Notes under the pieces: model-generated | The model's database searches: none | What the model saw: only the letters and a program-made list of their open reading frames with translations | Told to the model about the DNA's origin: nothing | Made by a program: the position numbers and the translations under genes | Assembly: GCA_024640085.1 (NCBI GenBank) | Contig: JAHEFR010000012.1 | Span: 1-64,000 of the forward strand | Direction: 5' to 3' | Length of the DNA: 64,000 bases | DNA from: Gammaproteobacteria bacterium | GTDB lineage: Bacteria; Pseudomonadota; Gammaproteobacteria; Steroidobacterales; XN24 | Shown: positions 7,912 through 15,557 of the stretch, in pieces | Position numbering within the stretch: the stretch's first letter is position 1 | How the letters are laid out: the number at the start of each line of letters is the position of its first letter

Positions 7912-10008
7912 TCAGTCCGACAGCGCTGGCAGACCCAAACTGGGGTGGCTCGCCTCGACCTCGGCACGCTGCCGGTCCACGTCCGCCTTCACCTCTGCCA
8001 TCATCGTCTTGAATCGGGGATCGTCTGCAATGGACGACAACCGTGGATCGTGACTGTCCGTGTAATACCCGCGCCACCCGGTGTCGATGGCCAGCTTCAG
8101 CCGCTCGAGCCCGAGTTCCTTCTCGCCCAGAAGCGCGGCGTTCCTCGCGAGGTAGAAGGTAGTCTGACTGGACTGTGGGCTGATATTGCCCCGACTTGCC
8201 GCAGCCCGTTCTATAGCATCGAGAAGGGCGATGGCACGTTCCTGTCCACCGGTTTCCATGAGCGCCCACGCCAGGGATTGCCGTGCATCGAGCTCGAAAT
8301 CATCTTGGAGCATCACCTGTGTGCCTTCGTAATCCGATTGCAGCACCTCGATGGCAGCCTTGTAGTCGCCGGCCATGGCCAGCACAGGGCCATACAGCGT
8401 CCTGTTCCATCTTGAATCAGTCAGCTCAAGCTCATTCGACACGATATATCGGTTGAATTCCTCCAGTGCCCCCTGGTAATTGCCCTTCATCGTCTTGACT
8501 ACCGTTGCGTACCATGGATTTATGGGGTCGTCTGGCCAGTCGTACAGTGCGCGCTGGGCGAAATATTCGGCCCGGTCCCACATGGCGAGCAATCCGTTTA
8601 TCCATGCCAGGTACAGGAACGGGTGATGGGCGGGATCCGGTACCTGCACCAGCCTGAGCAGGATCTGCTCGGCGCGAACCAGGTCACCCTTGTAGAGATA
8701 GTTCGTAGCCAGATTTGTCCCGATCGAAGGGTGCAATGGATCCAGGCCGTATGCCCGGTGATACAACGCATTCGCTTCACTGGTCTTGCCTTGCGACTGG
8801 AGTGCGCCAGCCAGCCAGTTCATAGCGTCGAGACTATTGGGATCCTGTTCCAGGGCCTGCCGTAGAACAGCTTCCGCGGCCTCGTTGTCTGGCTGCGGTT
8901 GCTGCTCAAAGTACAGGCCTTTGGCCGCCAACGCGCGTGGCATCCGGGGATGCAGGGTAAGGGCCGTTTCGATCGCCTCCCGTGCCTCCGCAAAATCCGT
9001 TTCATCCGGGTTGCCGATGAGGGCGGCGATGGCCAGTTCCGGGTAGGGCTCGGCATACCCGGGATCGAGTTCGATCGCCTTGCGAAGCTCGTTGCGCGCG
9101 CGGGGATCGCGTCGATAGTTCCATTCGCGCCCTGCGAGGAAGTGACCATAGGCATCCACGCTCGGTTCATAAGAGACAGAGGGCTCCGGAACGATCTGCG
9201 GCACAACGGTAGTAGCCACCAGGTCGGCGATCTCGGTCTGGATCGCAAAGATGTCGGTAAGCGTCCGGTCGAAGGAGTTGCTCCACCGCTGGGCACCGCT
9301 GTCATCCACAAGCTGCGCTGAGATACGGAGCTTGTCACCGACTTTCTGGACGCTTCCCTGGAGGAGATAGCGCACGCCCAGCAATGCGCTGATCCTGGGT
9401 ATCCCGTAGTCGCTGCCCTTGAAGACAAAGGAGGATGTCCGCCCGGTAACGTGGAGTTCCACGTGTGCCGCGAGCTTGTTCAGGATCTCGTTGGAGACGC
9501 CGTCGCAGAAATATTCATTGCCCGGGTCATCACTGACGTTTACAAATGGCAGCACAGCGACAGAGTTAGCTGGTCTTTCGTCTGGCGCCGGACCCATGCG
9601 GGTCTCATAGCTATCCCCCACAGTTCTCGGCAAGTCCAGGATCCTGTGCGTGGCGTCAAAGACGATCCCGGCGGCGACGAGCACCAGCGAACCGAGTACC
9701 AGGTAGTCCCTGCCTTGCAGCGATCGGGGTTCGGCGGCGCCCTCGGGACCTGCCGGCATGGTGCGCCTTATGCCCTGGGCGGTGATGTTGAAGAACCACC
9801 CGAATACCAGGGCCAGGGGAAAGCCAATGACGGCTGCGGCGAGCAGTACGTTTATGCCGGTGTCCGGAACCCCCCAACCGGGGAAGAACACGTCGGCGGC
9901 CTGCATCACCAGCCACGCGCCCACCACGTACAGCCCGGCCGTGGTGAACACGCGGCGGCGACGAAGTTCGTGGAAGAAACCCTGAGATCTGGGACTGGTT
10001 TCGGACAT
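7912..10008 (-). CDS. TolB-like domain and TPR-repeat inner-membrane protein (paralogue 5)
   Basis: About 698 residues from ATG 10008 (MSETSPRSQGFFHELRRRRV), preceded by a GGGGAGGGG run about eleven bases upstream. The frame is open to 10080, but the extension has no family features. The first helix contains LYVVGAWLVMQAADVFFP; the TolB-like domain begins NSVAVLPFVNVSDDPGNEYF and includes GVRYLLQGSVQKVGDKLR. The TPR region is about 40 residues shorter than in paralogues 2-4, with a gap near the INGLLAMWDRAEYF helix. The C-terminal GYYTDSHDPR block is present, but the Glu/Lys tail is replaced by a shorter end (EVEASHPSLGLPALSD). It is the first gene of the tandem run in the direction of transcription. 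Confidence 0.88.
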   Translation of the reverse strand: MSETSPRSQGFFHELRRRRVFTTAGLYVVGAWLVMQAADVFFPGWGVPDTGINVLLAAAVIGFPLALVFGWFFNITAQGIRRTMPAGPEGAAEPRSLQGRDYLVLGSLVLVAAGIVFDATHRILDLPRTVGDSYETRMGPAPDERPANSVAVLPFVNVSDDPGNEYFCDGVSNEILNKLAAHVELHVTGRTSSFVFKGSDYGIPRISALLGVRYLLQGSVQKVGDKLRISAQLVDDSGAQRWSNSFDRTLTDIFAIQTEIADLVATTVVPQIVPEPSVSYEPSVDAYGHFLAGREWNYRRDPRARNELRKAIELDPGYAEPYPELAIAALIGNPDETDFAEAREAIETALTLHPRMPRALAAKGLYFEQQPQPDNEAAEAVLRQALEQDPNSLDAMNWLAGALQSQGKTSEANALYHRAYGLDPLHPSIGTNLATNYLYKGDLVRAEQILLRLVQVPDPAHHPFLYLAWINGLLAMWDRAEYFAQRALYDWPDDPINPWYATVVKTMKGNYQGALEEFNRYIVSNELELTDSRWNRTLYGPVLAMAGDYKAAIEVLQSDYEGTQVMLQDDFELDARQSLAWALMETGGQERAIALLDAIERAAASRGNISPQSSQTTFYLARNAALLGEKELGLERLKLAIDTGWRGYYTDSHDPRLSSIADDPRFKTMMAEVKADVDRQRAEVEASHPSLGLPALSD

Positions 10009-10160
10009 CTGCGAGAACACCCCTCCCCGTGCACTCGCGCCAGTATACGGTCTGAGTACCGGCCCGATCACCGTTCGCACGCGGTGTCAGAGCTGTAGGG
10101 TGCCGCGTGCCACAGATGTGCAACCACCCCGTTGCCCGACTTCGAATATAGTTAGCCGAT

Positions 10161-10844
10161 ATGCACGTCATCATCCTGGTATTGCTGCTGCTGGCGGTAG
10201 TCTTCGGCCCGGGACTCTGGGTCAGGCGCGTGATGGAGCGCTACAGCGAGCCAGCGGATCGCTATCGGGAGACCGGTGCCGAGTTGGCCCGCCAACTGCT
10301 CGACGCGTTCAAACTCGGACACGTGAAAGTGGAACGCACGGAAGCAGGGGATCACTACGACCCCAAGGACAAGGCGGTGCGGCTCATGCCGGACAAGTTC
10401 GACAGTCATTCGCTCACCGCGATCACAGTGGCCGCCCACGAAGTGGGCCACGCCCTGCAGGATCACCAGGGATATGCGCCACTGCGTGTTCGCACTCACC
10501 TGGTCACCATGACGCGCGGCGTGGAGAAGTTCGGCGCCGCGATCCTCATGGCCTCCCCCTTTATCGGCATGATTACCCGGGCCCCGTCGGCGGGTGTCCT
10601 GATGTTCTTCGGCGGATTGGCCAGCCTAGGCACGGCGGCCCTGGTGCACCTCGCTACCCTGCCGACGGAACTGGACGCGAGCTTCACCCGGGCCATGCCC
10701 ATGCTGGAGAAGGGTGGCGTGCTCCTGCCTGGAGACGCGCCCCACGCCCGCCGACTGCTGACGGCCGCGGCCTTCACGTACGTGGCGGCCTCACTGATGA
10801 GTTTGCTCAACGTGGCCCGCTGGTGGGCCATCTTGCGGCGCTGA
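10161..10844 (+). CDS. Membrane zinc metallopeptidase, YugP-like (COG2738)
   Basis: 227 residues. An N-terminal helix (MHVIILVLLLLAVVFGPGLW) is followed by a soluble part carrying the zinc-peptidase motif HEVGHALQ near residue 94, where the two His and the Glu would bind metal and act in catalysis. Hydrophobic stretches come later (AAILMASPFIGMI, AGVLMFFGGLASLGTAAL, and a C-terminal AAAFTYVAASLMSLL). The layout and length fit the Zn_peptidase_2 family of bacterial membrane proteases, whose substrates are poorly known. The conserved LPTELDASFTRAMPML segment after the third helix also fits. It stands alone, divergent from the TPR array with a 152-bp gap. Confidence 0.88.
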   Translation: MHVIILVLLLLAVVFGPGLWVRRVMERYSEPADRYRETGAELARQLLDAFKLGHVKVERTEAGDHYDPKDKAVRLMPDKFDSHSLTAITVAAHEVGHALQDHQGYAPLRVRTHLVTMTRGVEKFGAAILMASPFIGMITRAPSAGVLMFFGGLASLGTAALVHLATLPTELDASFTRAMPMLEKGGVLLPGDAPHARRLLTAAAFTYVAASLMSLLNVARWWAILRR

Positions 10845-11000
10845 CTGGCCCCAAGAAGCGCGAACCCGCCATCCCTGGTGGCTCCAGCGCGAACATACCT
10901 GCTCCGAGACGGACGTGACCGGACCATGGCGGCGGTGCCGCTGACATCGTTACCTACCACCGGCAGAGTGGTCCCGTCCGAGCTAATGGATAAGATCCGC

Positions 11001-11028
11001 AAAAAAAAAGGGGCGCACGAGGCGCCCC
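11001..11028 (-). terminator. Rho-independent terminator of the coiled-coil gene at 11067-11339
   Basis: Read on the minus strand: a 7-bp perfect stem GGGGCGC/GCGCCCC (11010-11016 with 11022-11028), a 5-nt loop, then nine U residues (11001-11009). It lies 38 bp past the stop codon of the gene. Confidence 0.9.
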
Positions 11029-11066
11029 TTTCACTGTTTACCAGGTGTTCTCCTGACGATGCCGGG

Positions 11067-11339
11067 TCAGGCGACCAGGCGATCGATCTCCTTCTTGATG
11101 GACTCGACGCGATCGGCGCCGGCATCCTTCAGCTCGGCCAGCCGCTTCTCGGCCTGATCGACTCGCTTTTTCAGCCCGTCGACCTTCTGCCAAAGGGCTT
11201 TCCGTGTCTCGGCGTCGGCCTTCTCGGCCTCGGCTCGGGCTTCGGCTGCCCTGGCCTTGGTTTCGGCTTCGTCGATTTCTGATTTCCATTTCTTCAGCTC
11301 GGTGTCGAGCTGTTTCTGTAACTGTTCCTTGATGTTCAT
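11067..11339 (-). CDS. Small coiled-coil protein, sll1863-like stress family (tentative)
   Basis: 90 residues, no signal peptide, almost entirely charged helix: Lys, Glu, Ala and Arg in heptad-like spacing (for example KARAAEARAEAEKADAETRK and VDQAEKRLAELKDAGADRVE). A strong GAGGAGG lies upstream of the ATG at 11339, and an intrinsic terminator follows. The composition and size resemble small coiled-coil proteins called the sll1863 family, linked in cyanobacteria to stress, but coiled coils match loosely and this is only a suggestion. It lies 86 bp downstream of dps on the same strand. A second protein of the same style is at 43508-43798. Confidence 0.6.
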   Translation of the reverse strand: MNIKEQLQKQLDTELKKWKSEIDEAETKARAAEARAEAEKADAETRKALWQKVDGLKKRVDQAEKRLAELKDAGADRVESIKKEIDRLVA

Positions 11340-11425
11340 ATCGGATAGTTCCTCCTCAAAAATGTGAATGGGTTGAACCGGGGGGTCCGGCAGGCGGCTT
11401 GCCGACCGGACGCTGGCCGCTCCCT

Positions 11426-11929
11426 TCAGGACACTAGGGCCCTGAGCATCCAGGTGTTCTCCTCGTGCTCACCGATGCGCTCGGTCAGCAGGTCGGCAGT
11501 CTTGACGTCATCGCACTTCTCGGCGCGAGCCACGGCCTCTCGCAGGCTTCTGGCGCAGGCCTCGTTACCGGTAATCAGCAACCGGATCATGTCGTCGGCC
11601 TCGTGGGCCTCGGGAATCTCCTTCATGCGGGTCATCGCCAGCATCTGGTGGAGCCCCCCCGGCGAGGCAAAGCCGATCGACCGGATGCGCTCGGCCATCT
11701 CGTCGATGGCCTCGGCCTGATCCTCGTACTGTTCCTCGGTCAGCTTGTGCAATCCGTAGAACATGGGACCCGTCACGTTCCAATGGACATGCTGGGTGAG
11801 TCCGTACAGGACATAGGTGTCGGCCAGGGCCACTGACAGAACGTCGGCGAGTTCCTTGCGGTCGTCGCGGGCGACGCCGATGTCAATGGGCTTCTGTTCG
11901 GTCTGTTTGATTTTGAGGGACGTGCTCAT
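11426..11929 (-). CDS. dps: Dps family ferritin-like DNA-protection protein
   Basis: 167 residues, the usual Dps length. The ferroxidase-region signature is clear: YVLYGLTQHVHWNVTGPMFY, then LHKLTEEQYEDQAEAIDEMA and ERIR, matching the Dps pattern H-x-x-W-N-V ... F-x-x-LH ... D-x-x-AER. Dps forms dodecamers that oxidise and store iron and, with a basic tail, bind DNA. The N-terminus (MSTSLKIKQTEQKPIDIGVA) has two Lys but no long basic tail, so DNA binding is uncertain. AAGGAG precedes the ATG at a good distance. The upstream 12100-12175 stretch is AT-rich for this genome and likely contains its promoter. The neighbouring coiled-coil gene may be co-expressed. Confidence 0.93.
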   Translation of the reverse strand: MSTSLKIKQTEQKPIDIGVARDDRKELADVLSVALADTYVLYGLTQHVHWNVTGPMFYGLHKLTEEQYEDQAEAIDEMAERIRSIGFASPGGLHQMLAMTRMKEIPEAHEADDMIRLLITGNEACARSLREAVARAEKCDDVKTADLLTERIGEHEENTWMLRALVS

Positions 11930-12272
11930 GATGATTTCTCTCCTTCGGAATTACTTAAAGACAAAGGGGTGTCGTCGCCTCCTGAGCGAAAGCGCTCGGA
12001 AGACAGGAGTTCAGCGGATCAGAAGGGAGTGATCAGGATGGCGCCGAGCAAGGCCAGAACGGCCGCAGGGGCTGGAAGGAGTGACTTTACAGGTCTGCGA
12101 TTTCGGATGTTGATCGCCTCGCTATTTGCTAAGATGTTGAAAACAATAACAAATTTATTGCATTAAGTCAAATAATGACCTCAGGCGCGGCCCGGCCCAC
12201 GGTCGCATCCCGCGATGCGCTACGCTTGCAGGAGTCCCGCCGGCAAACCGGCGTTTCGGCCCGGTCGATCTC

Positions 12273-12716
12273 ATGATCCGACGATTTTCGATGTCCTGGT
12301 GGATATCGCTTGCAAGCGCGAGCTGCCTCTTCGGGTTGCTGACCTACCTGGCTCTGCGCCTGACGGGCATGGTGGATGACGATCGGCTGGCACTGTACAT
12401 GCTCATCGGTATCGGTCTCGGTGATGTGCTGGTGGCTCTTTCGCTCGAAGTCACCGCCCCGACCCGTGTGACCCTCGGGCCGGCAGACCGGCGCATGGCG
12501 TCTTCCAGACTCGAGGCCACGGCCGAAGTGGTCTCGGGGTTTCATGGATCCGCCGAAGGCCGGGTCCAGGTCAGGGGAGAGACGTGGCAAGCCCGCATGG
12601 CAGACGGTCAAGCCGCCACGCTACCAGCGGGATCTATCCTGAACGTCATCGAAAGGGATGGCCTGGTGCTGGTCGTATCTGGATCTGAATGTAATTCAGT
12701 ATCGCTGGATCCATGA
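12273..12716 (+). CDS. NfeD-like C-terminal domain membrane protein
   Basis: 147 residues. Two hydrophobic segments come first (WWISLASASCLFGLLTYLAL and LYMLIGIGLGDVLVALSL), then a soluble part of about 65 residues that reads like the OB-fold NfeD domain: SRLEATAEVVSGFHGSAEGR, VQVRGETWQARMADGQAATL, PAGSILNVIERDGLVLVV. The order GxVxVxGExWxAR ... GxxLxVxxxDGLxLxV is typical of that domain. NfeD proteins often sit beside stomatin-like or SppA-like genes; no partner is present here, so it may be an orphan or a short NfeD1b-like form. It faces the terminator of the minus-strand gene at 12893. Confidence 0.7.
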   Translation: MIRRFSMSWWISLASASCLFGLLTYLALRLTGMVDDDRLALYMLIGIGLGDVLVALSLEVTAPTRVTLGPADRRMASSRLEATAEVVSGFHGSAEGRVQVRGETWQARMADGQAATLPAGSILNVIERDGLVLVVSGSECNSVSLDP

Positions 12717-12810
12717 TCCAGGTCCTTTGTGAGGAAGCCATGCAACCGGGTTGCCCGCCGGAGCCAGACCGGCTGGCGACTGACAAGAACATAGACACTC
12801 CTGATCAGGC

Positions 12811-12838
12811 AAAAAAAAGGCCGGGAAAATTCCCGGCC
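12811..12838 (-). terminator. Rho-independent terminator of the repeat-protein gene at 12893-15100
   Basis: On the minus strand an 8-bp perfect stem GGCCGGGA/TCCCGGCC (12819-12826 with 12831-12838) with a 4-nt loop runs into eight U residues (12811-12818), 54 bp past the stop codon. Confidence 0.9.
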
Positions 12839-12892
12839 GATTGCCCCCCAAGTCTGCCCTTCTGACGACGGGGCAGTACTGTTTTGTAGCCG

Positions 12893-15100
12893 CTACTTGA
12901 ATTCCACTATCGCGCTGTCCGTCGGCGAGACCTTGGAGCCCTCATCGTCAGTGACCTCCGCGGTCACCGTGTTGGTATGCGGCGAATCTGCGGCATCCAC
13001 GACGCCATCGAAGTAGCACGGATAGGCACCTCCCTTGGGTACCGCAGCGCCGGAGACGCACGTCGAATTGCTGATCTTCGGGTTGTTGCTGTCGGTCAGG
13101 TCGCCGAACTTGTCGTCCGTCAGGCGCGAAAGCGTCAGGTCCTCCACCGTCGAGGTGTTCGTCACGACAACCTTGTAAGTCACCTTGGCCGATTCCACCG
13201 ACTTGGTAACGGTCGCCGTCGGGGCCACGTTTCTGACGTTCACGACGGCGTCGTCGTAGTCTTCGACCGACTGACCGTCGTCATCGGTCCCCATAACGGT
13301 AACCGTGTCTTTCTCGTAGGTGGCATCGGCGGGATTGAGGTCCACCTTAGTGGTGAAATCGCAACTGCATGACGCCAGCGGTGCCAGCACGCGACCCACC
13401 GAGCAGTTCGACGCGGCGATGGTGCAACGGGTCGCCGAGATGTCGCCCTGGACTTTGGTAATGTCTCCGTGTACGTCGTCGTCCATGCTGTCGATAGTCA
13501 CTGAGTCCACCGAGGAATTGTTTTTCACCGACACCGAAAACACGACGTCGGCGCCTGGCTCGTCGACGCTCGTCGGGTTCGCAGTTTTCGTCACCGTGAT
13601 CGGCGGTCCACTCGTAGTGAAGTCCGTGATCAGCACCGTCGCGGTACCGGTATCCGTGGCCTCGTTACCTTCGTCGTCCTTTGCCTTACCGGTGACAATG
13701 TCCGTTTCCTTGTATCCGGGACTGCCGGTGACGTTGGCCGTGAAGTTGCAAGTGTAGGTCTGACCGGAATCCAGCGTGGACCCTGTCGCGCATGTGGTGG
13801 CCGAAATGTCTCCCTGCACCAGAGTGATATTCCCGTGGACGTCGTCGTTCAGGGACGTGATCGTCACCGGGTCCTCCATGTTGCTGTCGTTCTTCAGGCT
13901 AACGCTGAACACGACGTTGCCGCCGGGCTCCACCAGCGAAGTCGGATTTGCCGTCTTCGTGACAGCAATGACCGGTAAGACATCGGTGAAGGTGACCGTC
14001 GCATCATCGTCGTCGCCCAGGCTGTTGCCGTGCATATCCATGCCCCTCACCGTGGCCGTGTTCTTGTGGGGAACGCCGGAATCCCCGACGAGGGTGGCGG
14101 TGAACGAGCAGGTGTACTCGTCGCTGCCGTCGGCATCCAGCCGATCGCTCGCCAGTGTGTTACAGGTCGTCGATTTCAGGCTGCTGTTGGACGTATCGGT
14201 CAGGTCACCAAAAACATCATCGGTGAGAGTAGAGAGCAGCACGTAATTCGAGGGATCCGGACCCGGGTTGGTCACCTTGATAGTGAACACCACGTCCTTC
14301 GGTGTCCCCTCCGGGATGCTGGTCGTTGTCGCCGTCTTGACCAGCAGCAGCTTGGCCGGAGGGACGGTGATCGGGACGTTGAAGCCCGCGTCACAACGGC
14401 ACTTGGACGGGGCGCCCGGAAAGGCATCGGTAGACAAGCTACACATCTTGTTCGCGCCTTTCTGGCGCCAGCTGATGCAATTGGGAAGGTTCAGGAAGCC
14501 GTCGTTGTCGAAGTCCACGCAGGAGACGCCGGTCAGGCTCACCGGGATGAGCATCGGGTTATTAGCCTTGTTGATGTCCCCGCAGCTGTCGTCGGGCTGG
14601 CCTTCGTCCTCGTCGAGGTCCAGACCGATCAGCGGCCCGTTTCCATCCGGGTCATCAGTCGGGAGGGTTGCCACCGTGCATGCGCCTGTCAGCGCTCCGT
14701 CCGGCGGCTCCTCGTTCTTGTCACCGTCGGTCGCGAAATACACGCCGATGTCGAACCGCTCGACGGCGTTGGTGAACACCTCGAAGACTGCGTCGAAGTC
14801 CACGGTGTCTCCCGGGTACGCGCAGCCGTCATCCTTGATCTCGATCCAGTCCACTCCGGTCGACGGGTCGATTGCCACGCCCGAAATGGCGACGTCGTTG
14901 GACGTACAGTTCAGGTTGCTGGTAAACAGATCCTCCATACACAGTCCATCACCCGATGCCTGTTCCGCAGCACCGGACGGCGCGACAAACGCCAGCGATC
15001 CGATCGCCAGCGTGAAAATCAGACAGATTCGACGTGTTGAAAGCGTCATTCGCCGGGAGGTGTCACGCCCTCCCGTCTTGGACACGGGTCGTCTACTCAT
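12893..15100 (-). CDS. Large secreted protein with DUF11-like beta-sandwich repeats
   Basis: 735 residues. AAGGAG sits seven bases before the ATG at 15100, supporting this start over the ATG at 15049; the result is a signal peptide with a long basic n-region, hydrophobic ICLIFTLAIGSLAFV and a likely cut after SGAAEQA. A Cys-rich N-terminal part (to about 240) is followed by at least four repeats of about 110 residues with the recurring pattern VTKTANPTSxxEPG ... VVFSVSVKNxS ... DDVHGDIT ... ATxC ... YTCNF ... DDxGxxxxDxxxATV. This resembles DUF11 / DUF7507 surface repeats. Paired Cys in the repeats suggest disulfides. No sortase, autotransporter or PEP-CTERM-like tail was seen. Its function is unknown; an extracellular adhesive or structural role is only plausible. 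Confidence 0.75.
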   Translation of the reverse strand: MSRRPVSKTGGRDTSRRMTLSTRRICLIFTLAIGSLAFVAPSGAAEQASGDGLCMEDLFTSNLNCTSNDVAISGVAIDPSTGVDWIEIKDDGCAYPGDTVDFDAVFEVFTNAVERFDIGVYFATDGDKNEEPPDGALTGACTVATLPTDDPDGNGPLIGLDLDEDEGQPDDSCGDINKANNPMLIPVSLTGVSCVDFDNDGFLNLPNCISWRQKGANKMCSLSTDAFPGAPSKCRCDAGFNVPITVPPAKLLLVKTATTTSIPEGTPKDVVFTIKVTNPGPDPSNYVLLSTLTDDVFGDLTDTSNSSLKSTTCNTLASDRLDADGSDEYTCSFTATLVGDSGVPHKNTATVRGMDMHGNSLGDDDDATVTFTDVLPVIAVTKTANPTSLVEPGGNVVFSVSLKNDSNMEDPVTITSLNDDVHGNITLVQGDISATTCATGSTLDSGQTYTCNFTANVTGSPGYKETDIVTGKAKDDEGNEATDTGTATVLITDFTTSGPPITVTKTANPTSVDEPGADVVFSVSVKNNSSVDSVTIDSMDDDVHGDITKVQGDISATRCTIAASNCSVGRVLAPLASCSCDFTTKVDLNPADATYEKDTVTVMGTDDDGQSVEDYDDAVVNVRNVAPTATVTKSVESAKVTYKVVVTNTSTVEDLTLSRLTDDKFGDLTDSNNPKISNSTCVSGAAVPKGGAYPCYFDGVVDAADSPHTNTVTAEVTDDEGSKVSPTDSAIVEFK

Positions 15101-15557
15101 TTTCCCACTCCTTGTCGATGCCCTCGGTTAGTGTCATCTGGGCATCGGACCGGACAGCCGAGATGGACTCTTCACACCGCCCTCTTTCCGGGGCCTTGAC
15201 TGCTCGCTTCATGGGAGTTCGGCGAAGACAACAACATAGGTCGAGGCTATGGGAAAATATTATTTTCCATAATTCATCTAGTTATGTGATATTTCTCGAA
15301 ATTGTGTGACATAGGTCTCAGAAGCTGGGTTAGCAATAGGGACTATCCGGGATGCTCTCGGTGTTTCCACCAGACGACGCTCGACTGCCCTCGCCATCGG
15401 CTCATTCCAGATCAGATTCTCTTCTTGCTGCACTGCACATTGCTTTGAGGACCCACACGATCTAGCTTTCACGCCCTATGTGGCTGTCCGTGAAGACGCA
15501 ATCAAAGTTCCCCGCCGAGAGGGGCGCGTCCCGCGGGCCCACGAATAGGGAGTTACG
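15101..15557. other. 457-bp intergenic region with an AT-rich island and a palindrome
   Basis: No coding potential was recognised. The first 100 bp are the 5' region of the minus-strand repeat-protein gene, ending in its ribosome-binding site. Around 15240-15310 the sequence becomes unusually AT-rich for this genome and contains a near-perfect palindrome at 15248-15271. The right part leads to the FAD oxidoreductase gene, with GGGAG before its ATG. Confidence 0.6.
15248..15271. promoter_or_regulatory. 24-bp near-perfect palindrome, possible operator
   Basis: Arms TATGG-G-AAAATA and TATTTTCCATA face each other around one central base, with a single extra G bulged from the left arm. It lies about 150 bp upstream of the repeat-protein gene and 290 bp upstream of the oxidoreductase gene, inside an AT-rich island, and so could be a protein-binding site for either. 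The regulator is unknown. Confidence 0.35.
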
